Below are positions 1 through 9,015 of a DNA stretch of 64,000 bases, piece by piece. Location: contig JACKCT010000005.1 of assembly GCA_020633895.1 (NCBI GenBank), positions 196,316-260,315 on the forward strand. The letters run 5' to 3'. The notes below the pieces were generated by a model that was not told where the DNA came from, ran no database searches, and saw only the letters and a list, made by a program, of their open reading frames with translations. The translations under genes were made by a program, and so were the position numbers. Position 1 is the stretch's first letter, and every line of letters begins with the position of its first letter. The stretch comes from Deltaproteobacteria bacterium. GTDB taxonomy: Bacteria > Lernaellota > Lernaellaia > JACKCT01.

Positions 1-708
1 AAAATTGAAACGGAGGGGGACGAGTCCTGGCGCGAGCTGATGCCGGGCACGCCGACGATGATCGACCGCTGGGTCGTCTCCCGCCTGCAGCAGGTCATCG
101 ACGAGACGACGAAATATTTCGACAAATATGAATACAGCCACGCCCTGGCGGCGGTGGAGCGCTTTTTCTTCTCGGAGTTTTGCGACAACTACATCGAGAT
201 CGTCAAAGAGCGCTTCTGGAATCCGGATCAGTTCGACGAGGGCGTGGTCGAGGCGGCGCGGCACACGCTGGCGACGGTGAACCTGACGGTCCTCAAGCTC
301 ATGGCGCCGGTGATCCCGTACATCACCGACGAGATCTACCGCATGATCTACCAGGGTTACGACCGGCAGGTGTCGGTGCATGTCGCCCCGTGGCCCGAAT
401 CGGACGCCGCGAAAATCGACGCCGACGCGGTGGAGGCGGGACGGTTGTTGATCGCCGTGCTGACCGGCGCGCGCCGTTGGAAGACGACGCAGCAGGTCAA
501 CCCGAATTTTCCCCTGGCGAAATTGACGGTCAGTGCTCCCGAGGCGATGGCCGCGAAGCTTTCGCCTCTGGCCGAGGACCTGAAGGCCGCCGCCCACGCC
601 GACGAGCTGGACTTCGCCCCCGGAGGCGAGATCGAAACCGAGATCGAAGAGATCAAACTGGCGTGCGTGCTGGGCGAAAAGAAACCCCGGTCGGACGGGC
701 AGGGTTAG
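1..708 (+). CDS. valS: Valyl-tRNA synthetase, C-terminal part (5' truncated by window edge)
   Basis: Reading frame is open from base 1, so the gene begins outside the window; about 235 C-terminal residues are present. They match the class I anticodon-binding domain of ValRS: a DRWVVSRLQQ helix start, FCDNYIEIVKERFW, then the LKLMAPVIPYITDEIY motif typical of Val/Ile/Leu synthetases. The tail is short and lacks the long C-terminal coiled coil of E. coli ValS, which resembles the archaeal-type/alphaproteobacterial-type ValRS. It charges tRNA-Val in the cytoplasm. The stop at 706-708 is 6 nt before the next start, so it is probably co-transcribed with the dCTP deaminase gene. IleRS or LeuRS are less likely because the FCDNYIE helix is a ValRS trait; identification rests on the C-terminal domain only. 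Confidence 0.82.
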   Translation, partial: KIETEGDESWRELMPGTPTMIDRWVVSRLQQVIDETTKYFDKYEYSHALAAVERFFFSEFCDNYIEIVKERFWNPDQFDEGVVEAARHTLATVNLTVLKLMAPVIPYITDEIYRMIYQGYDRQVSVHVAPWPESDAAKIDADAVEAGRLLIAVLTGARRWKTTQQVNPNFPLAKLTVSAPEAMAAKLSPLAEDLKAAAHADELDFAPGGEIETEIEEIKLACVLGEKKPRSDGQG

Positions 709-714
709 GCGACG

Positions 715-1854
715 ATGGGCGACGCACGGTCGGGCATTCTGCCGTCCCAATGGATCAGGCAGGCGATCGACGACGGTGTCATCGAATCGGCGACGCCGAT
801 TGCCGACGACCAGATCCAGCCCAACAGCCTCGACCTGCGCATCGGCGAGCGCGGCCATCGGGTGCGTTGCTCGTTTTTGCCCGGCCGGGAAGGCGTCGCT
901 AAAAAGCTGGATCGTTACCGGTGGTACGACCTGAATCTCTCCAAGCACGACGACGACGGCAGCTTCCTCGAACGCAATCAGGTCTACCTCTTTCCCCTCG
1001 ACGAATCGCTCAAGCTGCCCAAGGGCATCAGCGGGCGAGCCAACCCGAAAAGTTCAACCGGGCGTCTGGACGTGTTCACGCGCTTGGTGGTGGAAGACGG
1101 AACGGCCTTCGACGAGGTGCCGGACGGCTACCACGGCAAATTGTACCTGGAAGTGGTGCCGCGCTCGTTCGCGATTCGGGTACGTCCGGGGGATTCGTTC
1201 GCGCAGATCCGCTTCCAACGGGGCAATGCCCAACTGGCCGACGCCGAGGTGGCCGAACTGCTGAAGACCGAGCCGATGGTGCTCAGTCGGGGTCGCGAGG
1301 CAATCCCGGTCGATACGCTGACGATCAGCTCGGGCGTGTGGCTGTCGGTGCAGTTGACCAAGTCGGCCGAGGCCGAGGACGACATCATCGGTTTTCAGGC
1401 GCGCAAAAATACCCAGCCGATCGACCTGCGCGACCGGGGCTTGGACCCGAACGAATATTGGGACGTCATCCGATCAGGCACCGGGCCGGTGATCCTGGAA
1501 CCCGACGAGTTCTATATCTTCGCATCCCAAGAGTTGGTGCGCCTGCCGCCCGAGTATTGCGCGGAGATGGTGCCGTTCGACGCCGGCAGCGGCGAGCTAC
1601 GAACGCACTACGCGGGTTTCTTCGACTCGGGTTTCGGCTTCAACCGGGACGGTCAAAGCGAGGGCGCGGCGGTGGTTCTGGAAATCCGCAATCGCGACGT
1701 GCCGTTCCTGGTCGACAACTCCAACGTCCTGTTCCGCCTGCTCGTCCTGCGCAACACCGAGCCGCCGGAAATCCTCTACGGCGCCGACCGGCCGTCGAAC
1801 TACCAGGGTCAGAAGCTCAAGCTGGCCAAGCAATTCGGGGCGCCGAGGGGATAG
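715..1854 (+). CDS. dcd: Two-domain 2'-deoxycytidine 5'-triphosphate deaminase
   Basis: 379 aa, about twice the length of E. coli Dcd, matching the long DCD family (around 365 aa) in which the dUTPase/dCTP-deaminase fold is duplicated. The first copy shows QIQPNSLDLRIG near residue 38, the KSSTGRLDVFTRLVVEDG segment near 103-120 (Ser/Arg nucleotide-binding motif) and GYHGKLYLEVV with the expected catalytic Glu. The second copy occupies roughly residues 195-375 (SGVWLSVQL, ILEPDEFYIFASQE, DSGFGF). It would convert dCTP to dUTP, feeding dUMP to thymidylate synthase; thyX lies 6 kb downstream. ATG at 715 follows valS by 6 nt, with no strong Shine-Dalgarno, suggesting translational coupling. Confidence 0.82.
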   Translation: MGDARSGILPSQWIRQAIDDGVIESATPIADDQIQPNSLDLRIGERGHRVRCSFLPGREGVAKKLDRYRWYDLNLSKHDDDGSFLERNQVYLFPLDESLKLPKGISGRANPKSSTGRLDVFTRLVVEDGTAFDEVPDGYHGKLYLEVVPRSFAIRVRPGDSFAQIRFQRGNAQLADAEVAELLKTEPMVLSRGREAIPVDTLTISSGVWLSVQLTKSAEAEDDIIGFQARKNTQPIDLRDRGLDPNEYWDVIRSGTGPVILEPDEFYIFASQELVRLPPEYCAEMVPFDAGSGELRTHYAGFFDSGFGFNRDGQSEGAAVVLEIRNRDVPFLVDNSNVLFRLLVLRNTEPPEILYGADRPSNYQGQKLKLAKQFGAPRG

Positions 1855-1891
1855 CGGGCGCCGTTCTTTCCGGAGCCGCGATTGGGTCCGA

Positions 1892-2118
1892 CAGAGCCGC
1901 GCGCGGTAGCAAGCGAGTTCGTCCAACCTCATGAGAATCGTTGTCATCCCGAGTGTAACGAGGGACCGCTCGTGCGTTGTATGTAAAATATTTCGACGAA
2001 TCAGAGCCCCAAGCGTTAGCGCGGGGTTGTCGAGCGGCACGTCCCCGCGTTTCTCTTACAACGTCCATTCTTGACGCTCGATCCGCTCGACGACCCCTCC
2101 CTGACGGTCGGGGCTCTG
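1892..2118. repeat. Family A dispersed inverted repeat, copy 1 (with nested family B)
   Basis: Begins CAGAGCCGCGCGCGGTAGCA at 1892 and ends with the inverted arm CCCTGACGGTCGGGGCTCTG at 2118; an extra internal arm starts at 2002 (CAGAGCCCCAAGCG). The interior holds a family B unit at 1942-1976. Arms of the same type occur at 8793, 12789, 39157, 49106 and 63743, always between genes. Confidence 0.7.
1942..1976 (+). repeat. Family B dispersed repeat (TGTCATCCCGA...)
   Basis: Reads TGTCATCCCGAGTGTAACGA then GGGACCGCTCGTGCG. Similar units occur at 2143-2177 (inverted), 21144-21184 and 63792-63857. This type of short extragenic repeat is widespread in high-GC bacteria; function is unknown. Confidence 0.6.
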
Positions 2119-2142
2119 TTTGGGCATGGCCTCTACCGACAT

Positions 2143-2177
2143 CGCACGCGAGGTCCCTCATTGCATTCGGGATGACA
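2143..2177 (-). repeat. Family B dispersed repeat, inverted copy
   Basis: On the minus strand this reads TGTCATCCCGAATGCAATGA then GGGACCTCGCGTGCG, facing the copy at 1942 so the two could form a long stem-loop in a read-through transcript. Confidence 0.6.
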
Positions 2178-2257
2178 AGCATTTTACCAAGGCCGTCTCG
2201 AAAACGCGTCAGCGTCGGAGACGCGAAGCATCTCCCAGTCCATACCGACTACGGCAT

Positions 2258-2286
2258 AAAAAAAGCGGGGCTGCTGGAGGCCCCGC
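2258..2286 (-). terminator. Rho-independent terminator of nrdJ
   Basis: On the minus strand GCGGGGC, an 8-nt loop, GCCCCGC, followed directly by seven T residues. It lies 60 nt past the nrdJ stop codon. Confidence 0.85.
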
Positions 2287-2345
2287 GTTGATCGAGATCT
2301 CGCGCGCTGTTCGTAGGACTTCGCGCGATTCGGTTTTTCGGTCTT

Positions 2346-5300
2346 TTAAGAACAGCCCGTCGTCGTGCCGCAGGACACGCATTTCAGGCACGTGCCGTTG
2401 CGGACCATGGTGAACTGACCGCATTCGGTGCAAGCGTCGCCGGTGAAGCCTTTTTCCCGCGACTGGCGGATCTTGCGCATGGTGGACGACTCGTTGCGCA
2501 CCGGTACGGTCGTCTTCTTGGCGTGCTCGACGCTGTGGTCCAGCGTGTGCTCGACGACGACCTGGTTCTTGGCCAGGGCGATGTTGCCGTGCGTGGGCGC
2601 GTCGTGGGAAGGCACCGCCTTGAGGGCCGCCCGTCCGCCGGCCTGGTTGACCGGTCCCGTGGGAGCCGATCCGTTGGCGCCGGACACCACGTTGGTCGAG
2701 GTCGCCTTGGTGGACCCGCCGCCGTTTTTGTTGGTGGGGCTGGGCAGCGGCACGTTGCGGATGATGACCTCTTCCTCGTCCGAGTCGTGGCTCTGGTCGT
2801 CCCAGGCTTCGCCCGTGGTGAGGGGATCGCGCTGCAGGGCGTCGGCGGTCACGTCCAGTTCGTCGGCCGAGTCCACATGGGCCAGATCCTCCCGGCTCAG
2901 GTAGCTGATGGCCAGCTCGCGGAAGACGTAGTCGATGATGGAGGTGGCCATCTTGACGCGGCCGTGGCCGTCGACCATGCCGTTGGGCTCGAAGCGCGTG
3001 AAGATGAACGCGTCGACGAATTCCTCCAAAGGCACGCCGTGCTGCAGGCCCAGGCTCACCGCGATGGCGAAGCTGTTCATCAAGGACCGGAACGCGGCGC
3101 CCTCTTTCGCCATGTCCAGGAAGATCTCGCCGAGCCCGCCGTCTTCGTATTCACCGGTACGCAGATAGATCTTGTGTCCGCCGATGGTGGCCTTTTGGGT
3201 GTAGCCCCGGCGGCGGCCCGGCAGGCGGCGGCGCTTATTGACGTAACGCACCACGATGCGTTCGGTGATGTGCTCGGCGACCTTCTCGATCTGCTCGACC
3301 ACCGACTCGCTGTCCTCCATGGCCGCGGCCAGGGGCTGGGAGAGCTTGGAGCCGTCGCGATACAGGGCCACGCCCTTGAGCATGAGCTGCCAACCCTTCA
3401 GGTAGGAGTCCTGCACGTCGGCGATGGTGGAGTCGGTGGGCATATTGACCGTCTTGCTGATGGCGCCGGAGATGAACGGCTGGGCCGCGGCCATCATCTT
3501 GATGTGGCCGTCGATGGCGATGAAGCGCTTGCCCTTGCGTCCGCAGCGGTTGGCGCAGTCGAAGACCGGCAGGTGCTTGTCCTGCAGATAGGGCGCGCCT
3601 TCCAGCGTCATCGTGCCGCAGACGTAGTCCTCGGCGGCCTGGATGTGGTCGTCGGAAAAGCCCAGGGCGCGCAGCAGGCGGAAGCCCGGCAGGTCCACCG
3701 ACTCGGCGCTGATGCCCAGGGTCTGGGTGAGGAATTCCTTGCCCAAGGTATAGGTGGAGAAGGCCTGTTCCAGCGAGAACGCGGTGGACAGGGATTTTTC
3801 GATCTTGTCCAGGACCTCCTGCGTGAAGCCCTTGGCCGACAGGGAGTCGTGGTTGATGTGGGGCGCGCCGGCCAGGGTTTGGCGGCCGGTGGCGTAAGCG
3901 ATGATCGCGCTGATCTCCGACTCGCCGTAGCCCAGCTTGCGCAATGCCGGGGGGATGCCCTGGTTGATGATCTTGAAGTAGCCGCCGCCGGCCAGTTTCT
4001 TGAACTTGACCAGGGAGTAGTCCGGCTCGATGCCCGTGGTGTCGCAGTCCATGACCAGGCCGATGGTGCCGGTGGGGGCGATGACGGTGGTCTGGGCGTT
4101 GCGATAGCCGTTCTTTTCGCCCAGGCGCAGCGCCCGGTCCCAGGCCTCCCGGGCCGCCGCCAGCAGATCTTCCGGGCAGTCGTGAGGATCGACACCCTGG
4201 GGCGCGATGGTCAGGTCCTCAAAGGCGTCCGGCGCCTCGTTGTACACGGCGCGGCGGTGGTTGCGGATGACGCGCAGCATGGATTCGGCGTTTTCGCTGT
4301 AGCGCTCGAAGGCGCCCAGTTCCCCGGCCATTTCGGCGCTGGTGGCGTAGGACTCCGCGGTCATCAGCGCGGTGATGGCGCCGCAGATCGCCCGTCCGGC
4401 GTCCGAGTCGTAGGCCAGGCCCATGCGCATGAGCATATTGCCGATGTTGGCGTAGCCCAGACCCAGGGTGCGGTACTCGTAGCTTTTGAGGGCGATTTCC
4501 TCACTGGGGAAGGAGGCCATCAACACGCTGATTTCCAGGGCGATCGTCCACAGGCGGCAGGCGTGCTTGAAGCCGTCGATGTCGAAGGTGCCGTCCTCAT
4601 TGAGGAAATGCACCAGGTTGATCGACGCCAGGTTGCAGGCGGTGTCGTCCAGGAACATGTACTCGGAGCAGGGGTTGGACGCGTTGATGCGTCCGCCGGC
4701 CGGGCAGGTGTGCCATTCGTTGATGGTGGTGTCGTACTGCACGCCCGGATCGGCGCTGGCCCAGGCGTTGTAGCCGATTTTGTCCCACAACTCGCGGGCC
4801 GAGACTTCCTTGGCGACCTTGCCGTCCCGGCGATAGTAGAGCTTCCAGGGCTCGTCGTTTTGCACGGCGCGGAAGAACTCGTTGGGGATGCGCACCGAGT
4901 TGTTGGCGTTCTGGCCGGAGACGGTGCCGTAGGCCTCGGACTGCCAGTCCACGTCGTACTCGTTGATCTCGATGTCCACCACGCCCTGCTTGGCGTAGCC
5001 CACGATGCGTTGGATGAATGTTTCGGGGATGCGCGCGTTCCTCGCGTCGGACAGGGCGATGCGCAGTTTTTCGTTCTTTTTGGGATCGAACTCGGGTTCG
5101 CCGCTCGCCGTGTCCCGGGCGGCGCGAAGGATGTCGCGGAAGCGCTCCTTCATGATCTTCGAACCCGTGACCAGGGCGGCGACCTTCTCCTCTTCCTTGG
5201 TCTTCCAGTCGATGAACTCCTCGATGTCCGGGTGGTCCATGTCCAGGCACACCATCTTGGCCGCCCGGCGGGTGGTGCCCCCCGACTTGATCGCGCCGGC

Positions 5301-6044
5301 CGCCCGGTCGCCGATCTTCAAAAACGACATCAGGCCCGAGCTTTTGCCGCCGCCGGACAGGCGCTCGCCCTCGCCCCGCAGGTTCGAGAAGTTGGAGCCG
5401 GTGCCCGAGCCGAACTTGAACAGCCGGGCCTCCCGCGTCCACAGATCCATGATGCCGCCCTTGTTGACCAGATCGTCGCTGACCGACTGGATGAAGCAGG
5501 CATGGGGCTGGGGGCGCTGGTAGGTGTTCTTGCAGCGCTCGAGCTTCTTGGTCTTGGGGTTGAAGAAATAGTGCCCCTGGGGACGGCCGGCGATGCCGTA
5601 AGCCCAGTACAGACCCGTGTTGAACCACTGGGGCGAGTTGGGTGCCGCGATCTGGCGGCACAACATATAGGCCATTTCTTCCTGGAAGGCCCGGCCGTCC
5701 TCGGCCGTGTCGAAATAGCCGTTCTTCTTGCCCCAGTCGGCCCACGTGCCGGACAGGCGATCGAAGACCTGGCGGGCGTCGTTCTCGCCGCCTTTCTTGA
5801 TCCGACCGCTTTCGTCCTTGACCGATTGGCTGCTCTCGTCGAGGACCGGCACGTCGGTGCGTCGGAAGTACTTCTGAGCCAGGATGTCGGTGGCGACCTG
5901 AGACCAGCCCTCCGGAACCGTCACGTCGTCATTGCGATGCACCACCGACCCATCCGGGTTGGTGATCACGCTGGAGCGCTTGACGAACTTGAAGGAGGAG
6001 TAAGGGCTTTGGCCTTTCTTGGTAAATCGCCGAGGAATTTTCAC
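2346..6044 (-). CDS. nrdJ: Vitamin B12-dependent (class II) ribonucleotide reductase
   Basis: 1232 aa, the size of the long NrdJ subfamily. It reduces ribonucleotides to deoxyribonucleotides using adenosylcobalamin, independent of oxygen. Visible hallmarks: N-terminal [14 protein letters not shown]; the catalytic finger loop [19 protein letters not shown] near residue 455 (Asn, Cys, Glu); the phosphate-binding [20 protein letters not shown] segment region near 650; and a C-terminal zinc-ribbon-like tail with CTECG...CLKCVSCG...C that holds the redox cysteines. The start is GTG at 6044, preceded on the minus strand by GGAG with 8-nt spacing. A strong terminator follows. No cobalamin riboswitch (no match to AGCCAGGAGACCTGCC) is seen upstream, but NrdR-like and DnaA-like boxes are. 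Cofactor could be supplied by the adenosyltransferase at 38552-39094. Confidence 0.95.
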   Translation of the reverse strand: MKIPRRFTKKGQSPYSSFKFVKRSSVITNPDGSVVHRNDDVTVPEGWSQVATDILAQKYFRRTDVPVLDESSQSVKDESGRIKKGGENDARQVFDRLSGTWADWGKKNGYFDTAEDGRAFQEEMAYMLCRQIAAPNSPQWFNTGLYWAYGIAGRPQGHYFFNPKTKKLERCKNTYQRPQPHACFIQSVSDDLVNKGGIMDLWTREARLFKFGSGTGSNFSNLRGEGERLSGGGKSSGLMSFLKIGDRAAGAIKSGGTTRRAAKMVCLDMDHPDIEEFIDWKTKEEEKVAALVTGSKIMKERFRDILRAARDTASGEPEFDPKKNEKLRIALSDARNARIPETFIQRIVGYAKQGVVDIEINEYDVDWQSEAYGTVSGQNANNSVRIPNEFFRAVQNDEPWKLYYRRDGKVAKEVSARELWDKIGYNAWASADPGVQYDTTINEWHTCPAGGRINASNPCSEYMFLDDTACNLASINLVHFLNEDGTFDIDGFKHACRLWTIALEISVLMASFPSEEIALKSYEYRTLGLGYANIGNMLMRMGLAYDSDAGRAICGAITALMTAESYATSAEMAGELGAFERYSENAESMLRVIRNHRRAVYNEAPDAFEDLTIAPQGVDPHDCPEDLLAAAREAWDRALRLGEKNGYRNAQTTVIAPTGTIGLVMDCDTTGIEPDYSLVKFKKLAGGGYFKIINQGIPPALRKLGYGESEISAIIAYATGRQTLAGAPHINHDSLSAKGFTQEVLDKIEKSLSTAFSLEQAFSTYTLGKEFLTQTLGISAESVDLPGFRLLRALGFSDDHIQAAEDYVCGTMTLEGAPYLQDKHLPVFDCANRCGRKGKRFIAIDGHIKMMAAAQPFISGAISKTVNMPTDSTIADVQDSYLKGWQLMLKGVALYRDGSKLSQPLAAAMEDSESVVEQIEKVAEHITERIVVRYVNKRRRLPGRRRGYTQKATIGGHKIYLRTGEYEDGGLGEIFLDMAKEGAAFRSLMNSFAIAVSLGLQHGVPLEEFVDAFIFTRFEPNGMVDGHGRVKMATSIIDYVFRELAISYLSREDLAHVDSADELDVTADALQRDPLTTGEAWDDQSHDSDEEEVIIRNVPLPSPTNKNGGGSTKATSTNVVSGANGSAPTGPVNQAGGRAALKAVPSHDAPTHGNIALAKNQVVVEHTLDHSVEHAKKTTVPVRNESSTMRKIRQSREKGFTGDACTECGQFTMVRNGTCLKCVSCGTTTGCS

Positions 6045-6169
6045 GGTTGCGACTCCGATGATGCGTTTGAGGGTTTCTCTCCAAAATGCGGGGGCCAGTC
6101 ATTGTTTTGGAGCGACAGCAATCGCTCGGCCCCGATGCCTACCGTCCATTGATGTCTGAAAACCAGGAC

Positions 6170-6218
6170 CCACAAGATATAGACATTTTGCGACGGATGG
6201 CAAGCAAAATATTTCCGG
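6170..6218. promoter_or_regulatory. Candidate NrdR box pair upstream of nrdJ
   Basis: Sequence CACAAGATATAGAC (centre near 6177) resembles the NrdR consensus ACACTATATATAGTGT, with about 10 of 16 positions matching. A weaker palindromic AAATATTT core is centred near 6210, 33 bp away, close to the three-turn spacing common for NrdR pairs. It lies 125-175 nt upstream of the nrdJ start. Tentative. Confidence 0.33.
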
Positions 6219-6451
6219 CCGCCGAGAAAAGGGGGCGGGCATGCATTTCACCGCGGGACGGCGATCCCACAACTCAATTGTATCAGGCGGATGGCAGCGT
6301 ACGAGCAGAATTTTTCGGGCGAAAGGGTGGGGATGGGCGGTGGATGAAACTGTGGACGGTCGAAAATCGGCCGGAGCATGGCTTAAAAGCCTTATAATTT
6401 TAGATGCTTATCTTGTTGGCTTTGGCCGTAAGTCGTCGAGGCTGGGCGAAC

Positions 6452-6460
6452 TTGTCCACA
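6452..6460 (+). promoter_or_regulatory. Near-consensus DnaA box
   Basis: TTGTCCACA, one mismatch to TTATCCACA, same orientation as the perfect box 215 bp further on. Confidence 0.4.
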
Positions 6461-6666
6461 TCGGCGGCCGAAATATTTTTTTCGCGGCGCGATTTTTCCT
6501 CATGGCGGTGGCGTGACGCCGGCCCGCGATCCGGCGGCTGTCGGCGGGCTGAACGGCGGTCTGTCCGGGCAAATCGGGGCCCCCAAGATGTTGCGTCCCG
6601 GCAAGGGCCCGTCCCCCAGGGGGTTGGGCCGAAAAGTTGTAGAAAACGGCCCGTGGAGGCGAAAAG

Positions 6667-6675
6667 TTATCCACA
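6667..6675 (+). promoter_or_regulatory. Perfect DnaA box
   Basis: TTATCCACA, exact consensus, about 620 bp upstream of nrdJ. DnaA boxes control nrd transcription in E. coli, so a regulatory role is as plausible as an origin role. Confidence 0.5.
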
Positions 6676-6725
6676 AGTAACTTTGGCGCTCGCGGACGGC
6701 GAAAGACCGTCGTTCGGGGACGAAA

Positions 6726-7661
6726 TCAGCGCGTCAGCGAGTAAATCAAAGCGCCGATTCCCACCGCCGCGCCGATGCCGACGATGAGCGCGACGACCTT
6801 GGCCCAGGACGTGGGCGCCTTGCCTTGCACTTTCCCGGACTGGCCGTTGACGAGGAAGCGATAGACTTCGCCCTTGTAGCGATAGGCCGCGATCCAGAGG
6901 GGTAGCAGGGCCAGATCGTGCGTGACGTTCGAGAGGCGCGTGACGACGTTGACGTTTTGGTATCGGTCGCCGGGCACCATCGCCTCGCACGCTTCGTGCT
7001 CCATGCGGTGAAATTCCTCTTTTGCCGAACGCACCGCCACTTCCAGCGTCGTGGTGGGATTTTCCGCGGCGTAGCCCATGAGGTATTCGGGGGCATAGGG
7101 AACGGCCTTGGTCATGTCGAAGGGCTGGATATTCGTTTCCCAAGCCTGCGTCATGGCGGCGGAGGCCACGACGAGCAGATCGTCGTACCGGGATTGATGC
7201 TGCCCGGAGGCGGGTTGCCAGCGCGTCTTGGTGACGGTGCGATACTCGGTGCGCGATTGTCCCTGGGCATCGCGCACGGTGTGCGGCTCCTGCTCGGTGT
7301 AGTCGTAGCCCGCGTCGCCGGTCCACGACGATTCGGCGTTCGCCCCCACCGCCCAGAAGGGCAGGTACACGCCCCGCAGATTCTCCACCGACGCGCTCGA
7401 CGTCAGATCCCGAGGCCGAAACCACCCGTTGCCCAGCCATTTCCAGAAAAGCTCCAGCGCCTTGTCCCGATCGATTTGGAACAACACGAGGCGTTGCGGC
7501 CGGGGGATGTCCGGCTCGGCGGTCTCGATGACGTGATTCGATCCGCAATAGGGACACGTCAGCGAGCGCGTGTGGATGTCGTAGCTGATCTGGGCGCCGC
7601 AGGATTCGCACTTGAGCGTTTTGACCTGCGTATCAAAGCCGGTCGGCGTGGATTCGGGCAT
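6726..7661 (-). CDS. Zinc-ribbon protein with C-terminal membrane anchor
   Basis: 311 aa from the ATG at 7661; upstream in-frame sequence is low-complexity Arg/Ser-rich and unlikely to be coding. A TFIIB/primosomal-type zinc ribbon sits at about residues 14-38 (CESC...CPYC). The middle is a soluble domain with many aromatic residues (FWKWLGNGWF, LPFWAV) and a YRYKGEVYRFLVNGQ beta segment, and the last 25 residues form one transmembrane helix before the tail LIYSLTR. Similar zinc-ribbon plus membrane-helix proteins are annotated as hypothetical TFIIB-type zinc-ribbon proteins; no enzymatic activity is known. It is divergent from thyX across a 212-bp gap. Function unknown. Confidence 0.7.
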   Translation of the reverse strand: MPESTPTGFDTQVKTLKCESCGAQISYDIHTRSLTCPYCGSNHVIETAEPDIPRPQRLVLFQIDRDKALELFWKWLGNGWFRPRDLTSSASVENLRGVYLPFWAVGANAESSWTGDAGYDYTEQEPHTVRDAQGQSRTEYRTVTKTRWQPASGQHQSRYDDLLVVASAAMTQAWETNIQPFDMTKAVPYAPEYLMGYAAENPTTTLEVAVRSAKEEFHRMEHEACEAMVPGDRYQNVNVVTRLSNVTHDLALLPLWIAAYRYKGEVYRFLVNGQSGKVQGKAPTSWAKVVALIVGIGAAVGIGALIYSLTR

Positions 7662-7873
7662 GACGTCCTCGATGGGCAAGGGGGATGTCGCTCTATCGTG
7701 CCGGGAAAATTTTCCGTTGCCAATTCCAAGATCGGGTTCAGCAAGATCGCGCTCGGATTGGAGAGGCGATGCGTGGGGGTTGGGCCGGGTTGACTCCCAC
7801 GAGGCATCCGTATTTGATAGGGCACTTTTCTCGCTATCCCGATGCCCGAATGCTCGAAAGGAACGCGACGCCG

Positions 7874-8713
7874 ATGGCCCACGCCGACAATCCCGCCGCC
7901 GACGCATTGCTCGACAAGGAATTTCCCGTTCTGGACAAGGGTTTCGTCCGGCTGGTGGACTATCTGGGGGGCGACGACCGCATCGTGCAGTCGGCGCGGG
8001 TGTCCTACGGCGCCGGGACCAAGACGGTGCGCGAGGACAAGGGGCTGATCGACTACCTGATGCGCCACCTGCATACCTCGCCCTTCGAGCAGGTCGTGTT
8101 CACCTTCCACGTCAAGATGCCGATCTTCGTCGCCCGCCAGTGGGTGCGCCATCGCACGGCGCGGATGAACGAAATCTCCGGCCGCTATTCGGTGATGCGC
8201 GACGAGTTCTACCTGCCCGACGTGGACATGCTGCATTTCCAGAGCGAAACCAATAAGCAGGGGCGCAACGAGGAATCGGAGATGCCCCTGGCCGATCGGG
8301 AAAAGATTCACGACACCCTCGAGACGCGCAACAAAGAGACGTACGCGAACTACGAGGCGATGCTGGAGTCGGGCCTGAGTCGCGAGTTGGCGCGCATCGA
8401 CCTGCCGCTGTCGCTCTATACCGAGTTCTACTGGCAGATCGACCTGCACAACCTCTTTCATTTCCTGAACCTGCGCATGGACTCCCACGCCCAGTTGGAG
8501 ATCCGCCTGTTCGCCGAGAAGATGGCCGAGATCGTGAAGGTCGTCTGCCCCTTCGCCTACGAATCCTTCGAACGCAACATCCTGCACGGCGCGCGCTTCA
8601 CCGCCGACGAAATCCAGGCCGTCAAAAACCTCCTGGACGGCAAGGAGCACGGCCTCAAGGGGCGGGTTCTGCGGGAATTTCAGGCGAAGTTGGGGCTGGA
8701 AGAGCCGGAGTAA
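7874..8713 (+). CDS. thyX: FAD-dependent thymidylate synthase
   Basis: 279 aa. Converts dUMP to dTMP using methylenetetrahydrofolate, NADPH and FAD. The ThyX signature RHR-x7-S is present as RHRTARMNEIS followed by GRYSVM, near residues 90-105. Other family features: an early SYGAGTKT segment, TSPFEQVVFTFHVK, and the FFHFLNLR-like LHNLFHFLNLRMD motif near 195. ATG at 7874 is chosen because AAGGA lies 11 nt upstream; an in-frame ATG at 7850 lacks a ribosome site. ThyX instead of ThyA fits with the oxygen-independent RNR nearby and the dCTP deaminase upstream. Confidence 0.95.
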   Translation: MAHADNPAADALLDKEFPVLDKGFVRLVDYLGGDDRIVQSARVSYGAGTKTVREDKGLIDYLMRHLHTSPFEQVVFTFHVKMPIFVARQWVRHRTARMNEISGRYSVMRDEFYLPDVDMLHFQSETNKQGRNEESEMPLADREKIHDTLETRNKETYANYEAMLESGLSRELARIDLPLSLYTEFYWQIDLHNLFHFLNLRMDSHAQLEIRLFAEKMAEIVKVVCPFAYESFERNILHGARFTADEIQAVKNLLDGKEHGLKGRVLREFQAKLGLEEPE

Positions 8714-8723
8714 GCCGACACGC

Positions 8724-8766
8724 GGGTGCCGCACTTTCGCGAGACTGAAGGTCGAGTGAAGGTGTG
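8724..8766. repeat. Family C palindromic repeat (GGTGCCRCACTTTCGCG...)
   Basis: Reads GGGTGCCGCACTTTCGCGAG at the left and GTGAAGGTGTG at the right, an imperfect palindrome. Related copies at 39285-39327, 43608-43656 and 63671-63713. Confidence 0.6.
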
Positions 8767-8792
8767 AATGTCATGAGTCCGGATCGACCCTT

Positions 8793-8930
8793 CAGAGCCG
8801 CGCACGGGAGTAAGCGGTCTAGTTCAACCTGCCACGTCACAAACGATGTTCGAAACGATCATGATTTGATTGTTCAGCGAAAGTGACGTTCCGGGTCGAG
8901 CCGGACCCCTCCCTACCGGTCGGGGCTCTG
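8793..8930. repeat. Family A dispersed inverted repeat, copy 2
   Basis: Left arm CAGAGCCGCGCACGGGAGTA at 8793; right arm ends CCCTACCGGTCGGGGCTCTG at 8930. A further right-type arm ending in CGTGCACGACTCTGA lies at 8969-8996. Confidence 0.65.
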
Positions 8931-9015
8931 ACATCGCAGGGACGCGAAGCGATTGCTGATTCGCACCCAACCGCTCACTACCGTGCACGACTCTGATATG
9001 TCGCAAGCACTTCCA

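Larger units (their letters stand above)
1855..2345. other. Repeat-rich intergenic region between dcd and nrdJ 3' ends
   Basis: About 490 bp between convergent genes with no convincing gene. It contains three family A repeat arms (1892-1919, 2002-2028, 2092-2118), a forward (1942-1976) and an inverted (2143-2177) copy of family B, and the nrdJ terminator at 2258-2286. A segment at 2202-2232 (ACGCGTCAGCG...GACGCGAAGCATC) recurs near 49339-49370. Confidence 0.7.
6045..6725. other. 681-bp non-coding region with DnaA-box-like sites and AT-rich runs
   Basis: Longest gene-free stretch in the window, upstream of nrdJ and downstream of the zinc-ribbon gene. Composition is patchy: AT-rich islands at about 6385-6415 and 6470-6480 sit between GC-rich tracts. 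A perfect DnaA box TTATCCACA lies at 6667-6675 and a near match TTGTCCACA at 6452-6460. Two possible NrdR boxes lie at 6170-6185 and 6203-6218. A short open frame at 6086-6397 has no recognisable protein and no good ribosome site. Confidence 0.6.
8714..9015. other. Repeat-filled intergenic region
   Basis: 302 bp between convergent thyX and pepD. Holds a family C element (8724-8766), a family A element (8793-8930) and an extra family A arm (8969-8996). No gene seen. Confidence 0.65.

Noticed and set aside
2523-6152. Very long open frame (over 1200 codons) on the plus strand opposite nrdJ
   Set aside because: It is the high-GC antisense shadow of nrdJ; its translation is low-complexity and Val/Gly/Asp-rich without domains, while nrdJ is certain.
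6086-6397. 103-codon open frame in the nrdJ upstream region
   Set aside because: No ribosome site, no family similarity, and it runs through the putative regulatory region.
6045-6400. Cobalamin riboswitch upstream of nrdJ
   Set aside because: No match to the B12 box core AGCCAGGAGACC or to the neighbouring conserved helices on the minus strand.
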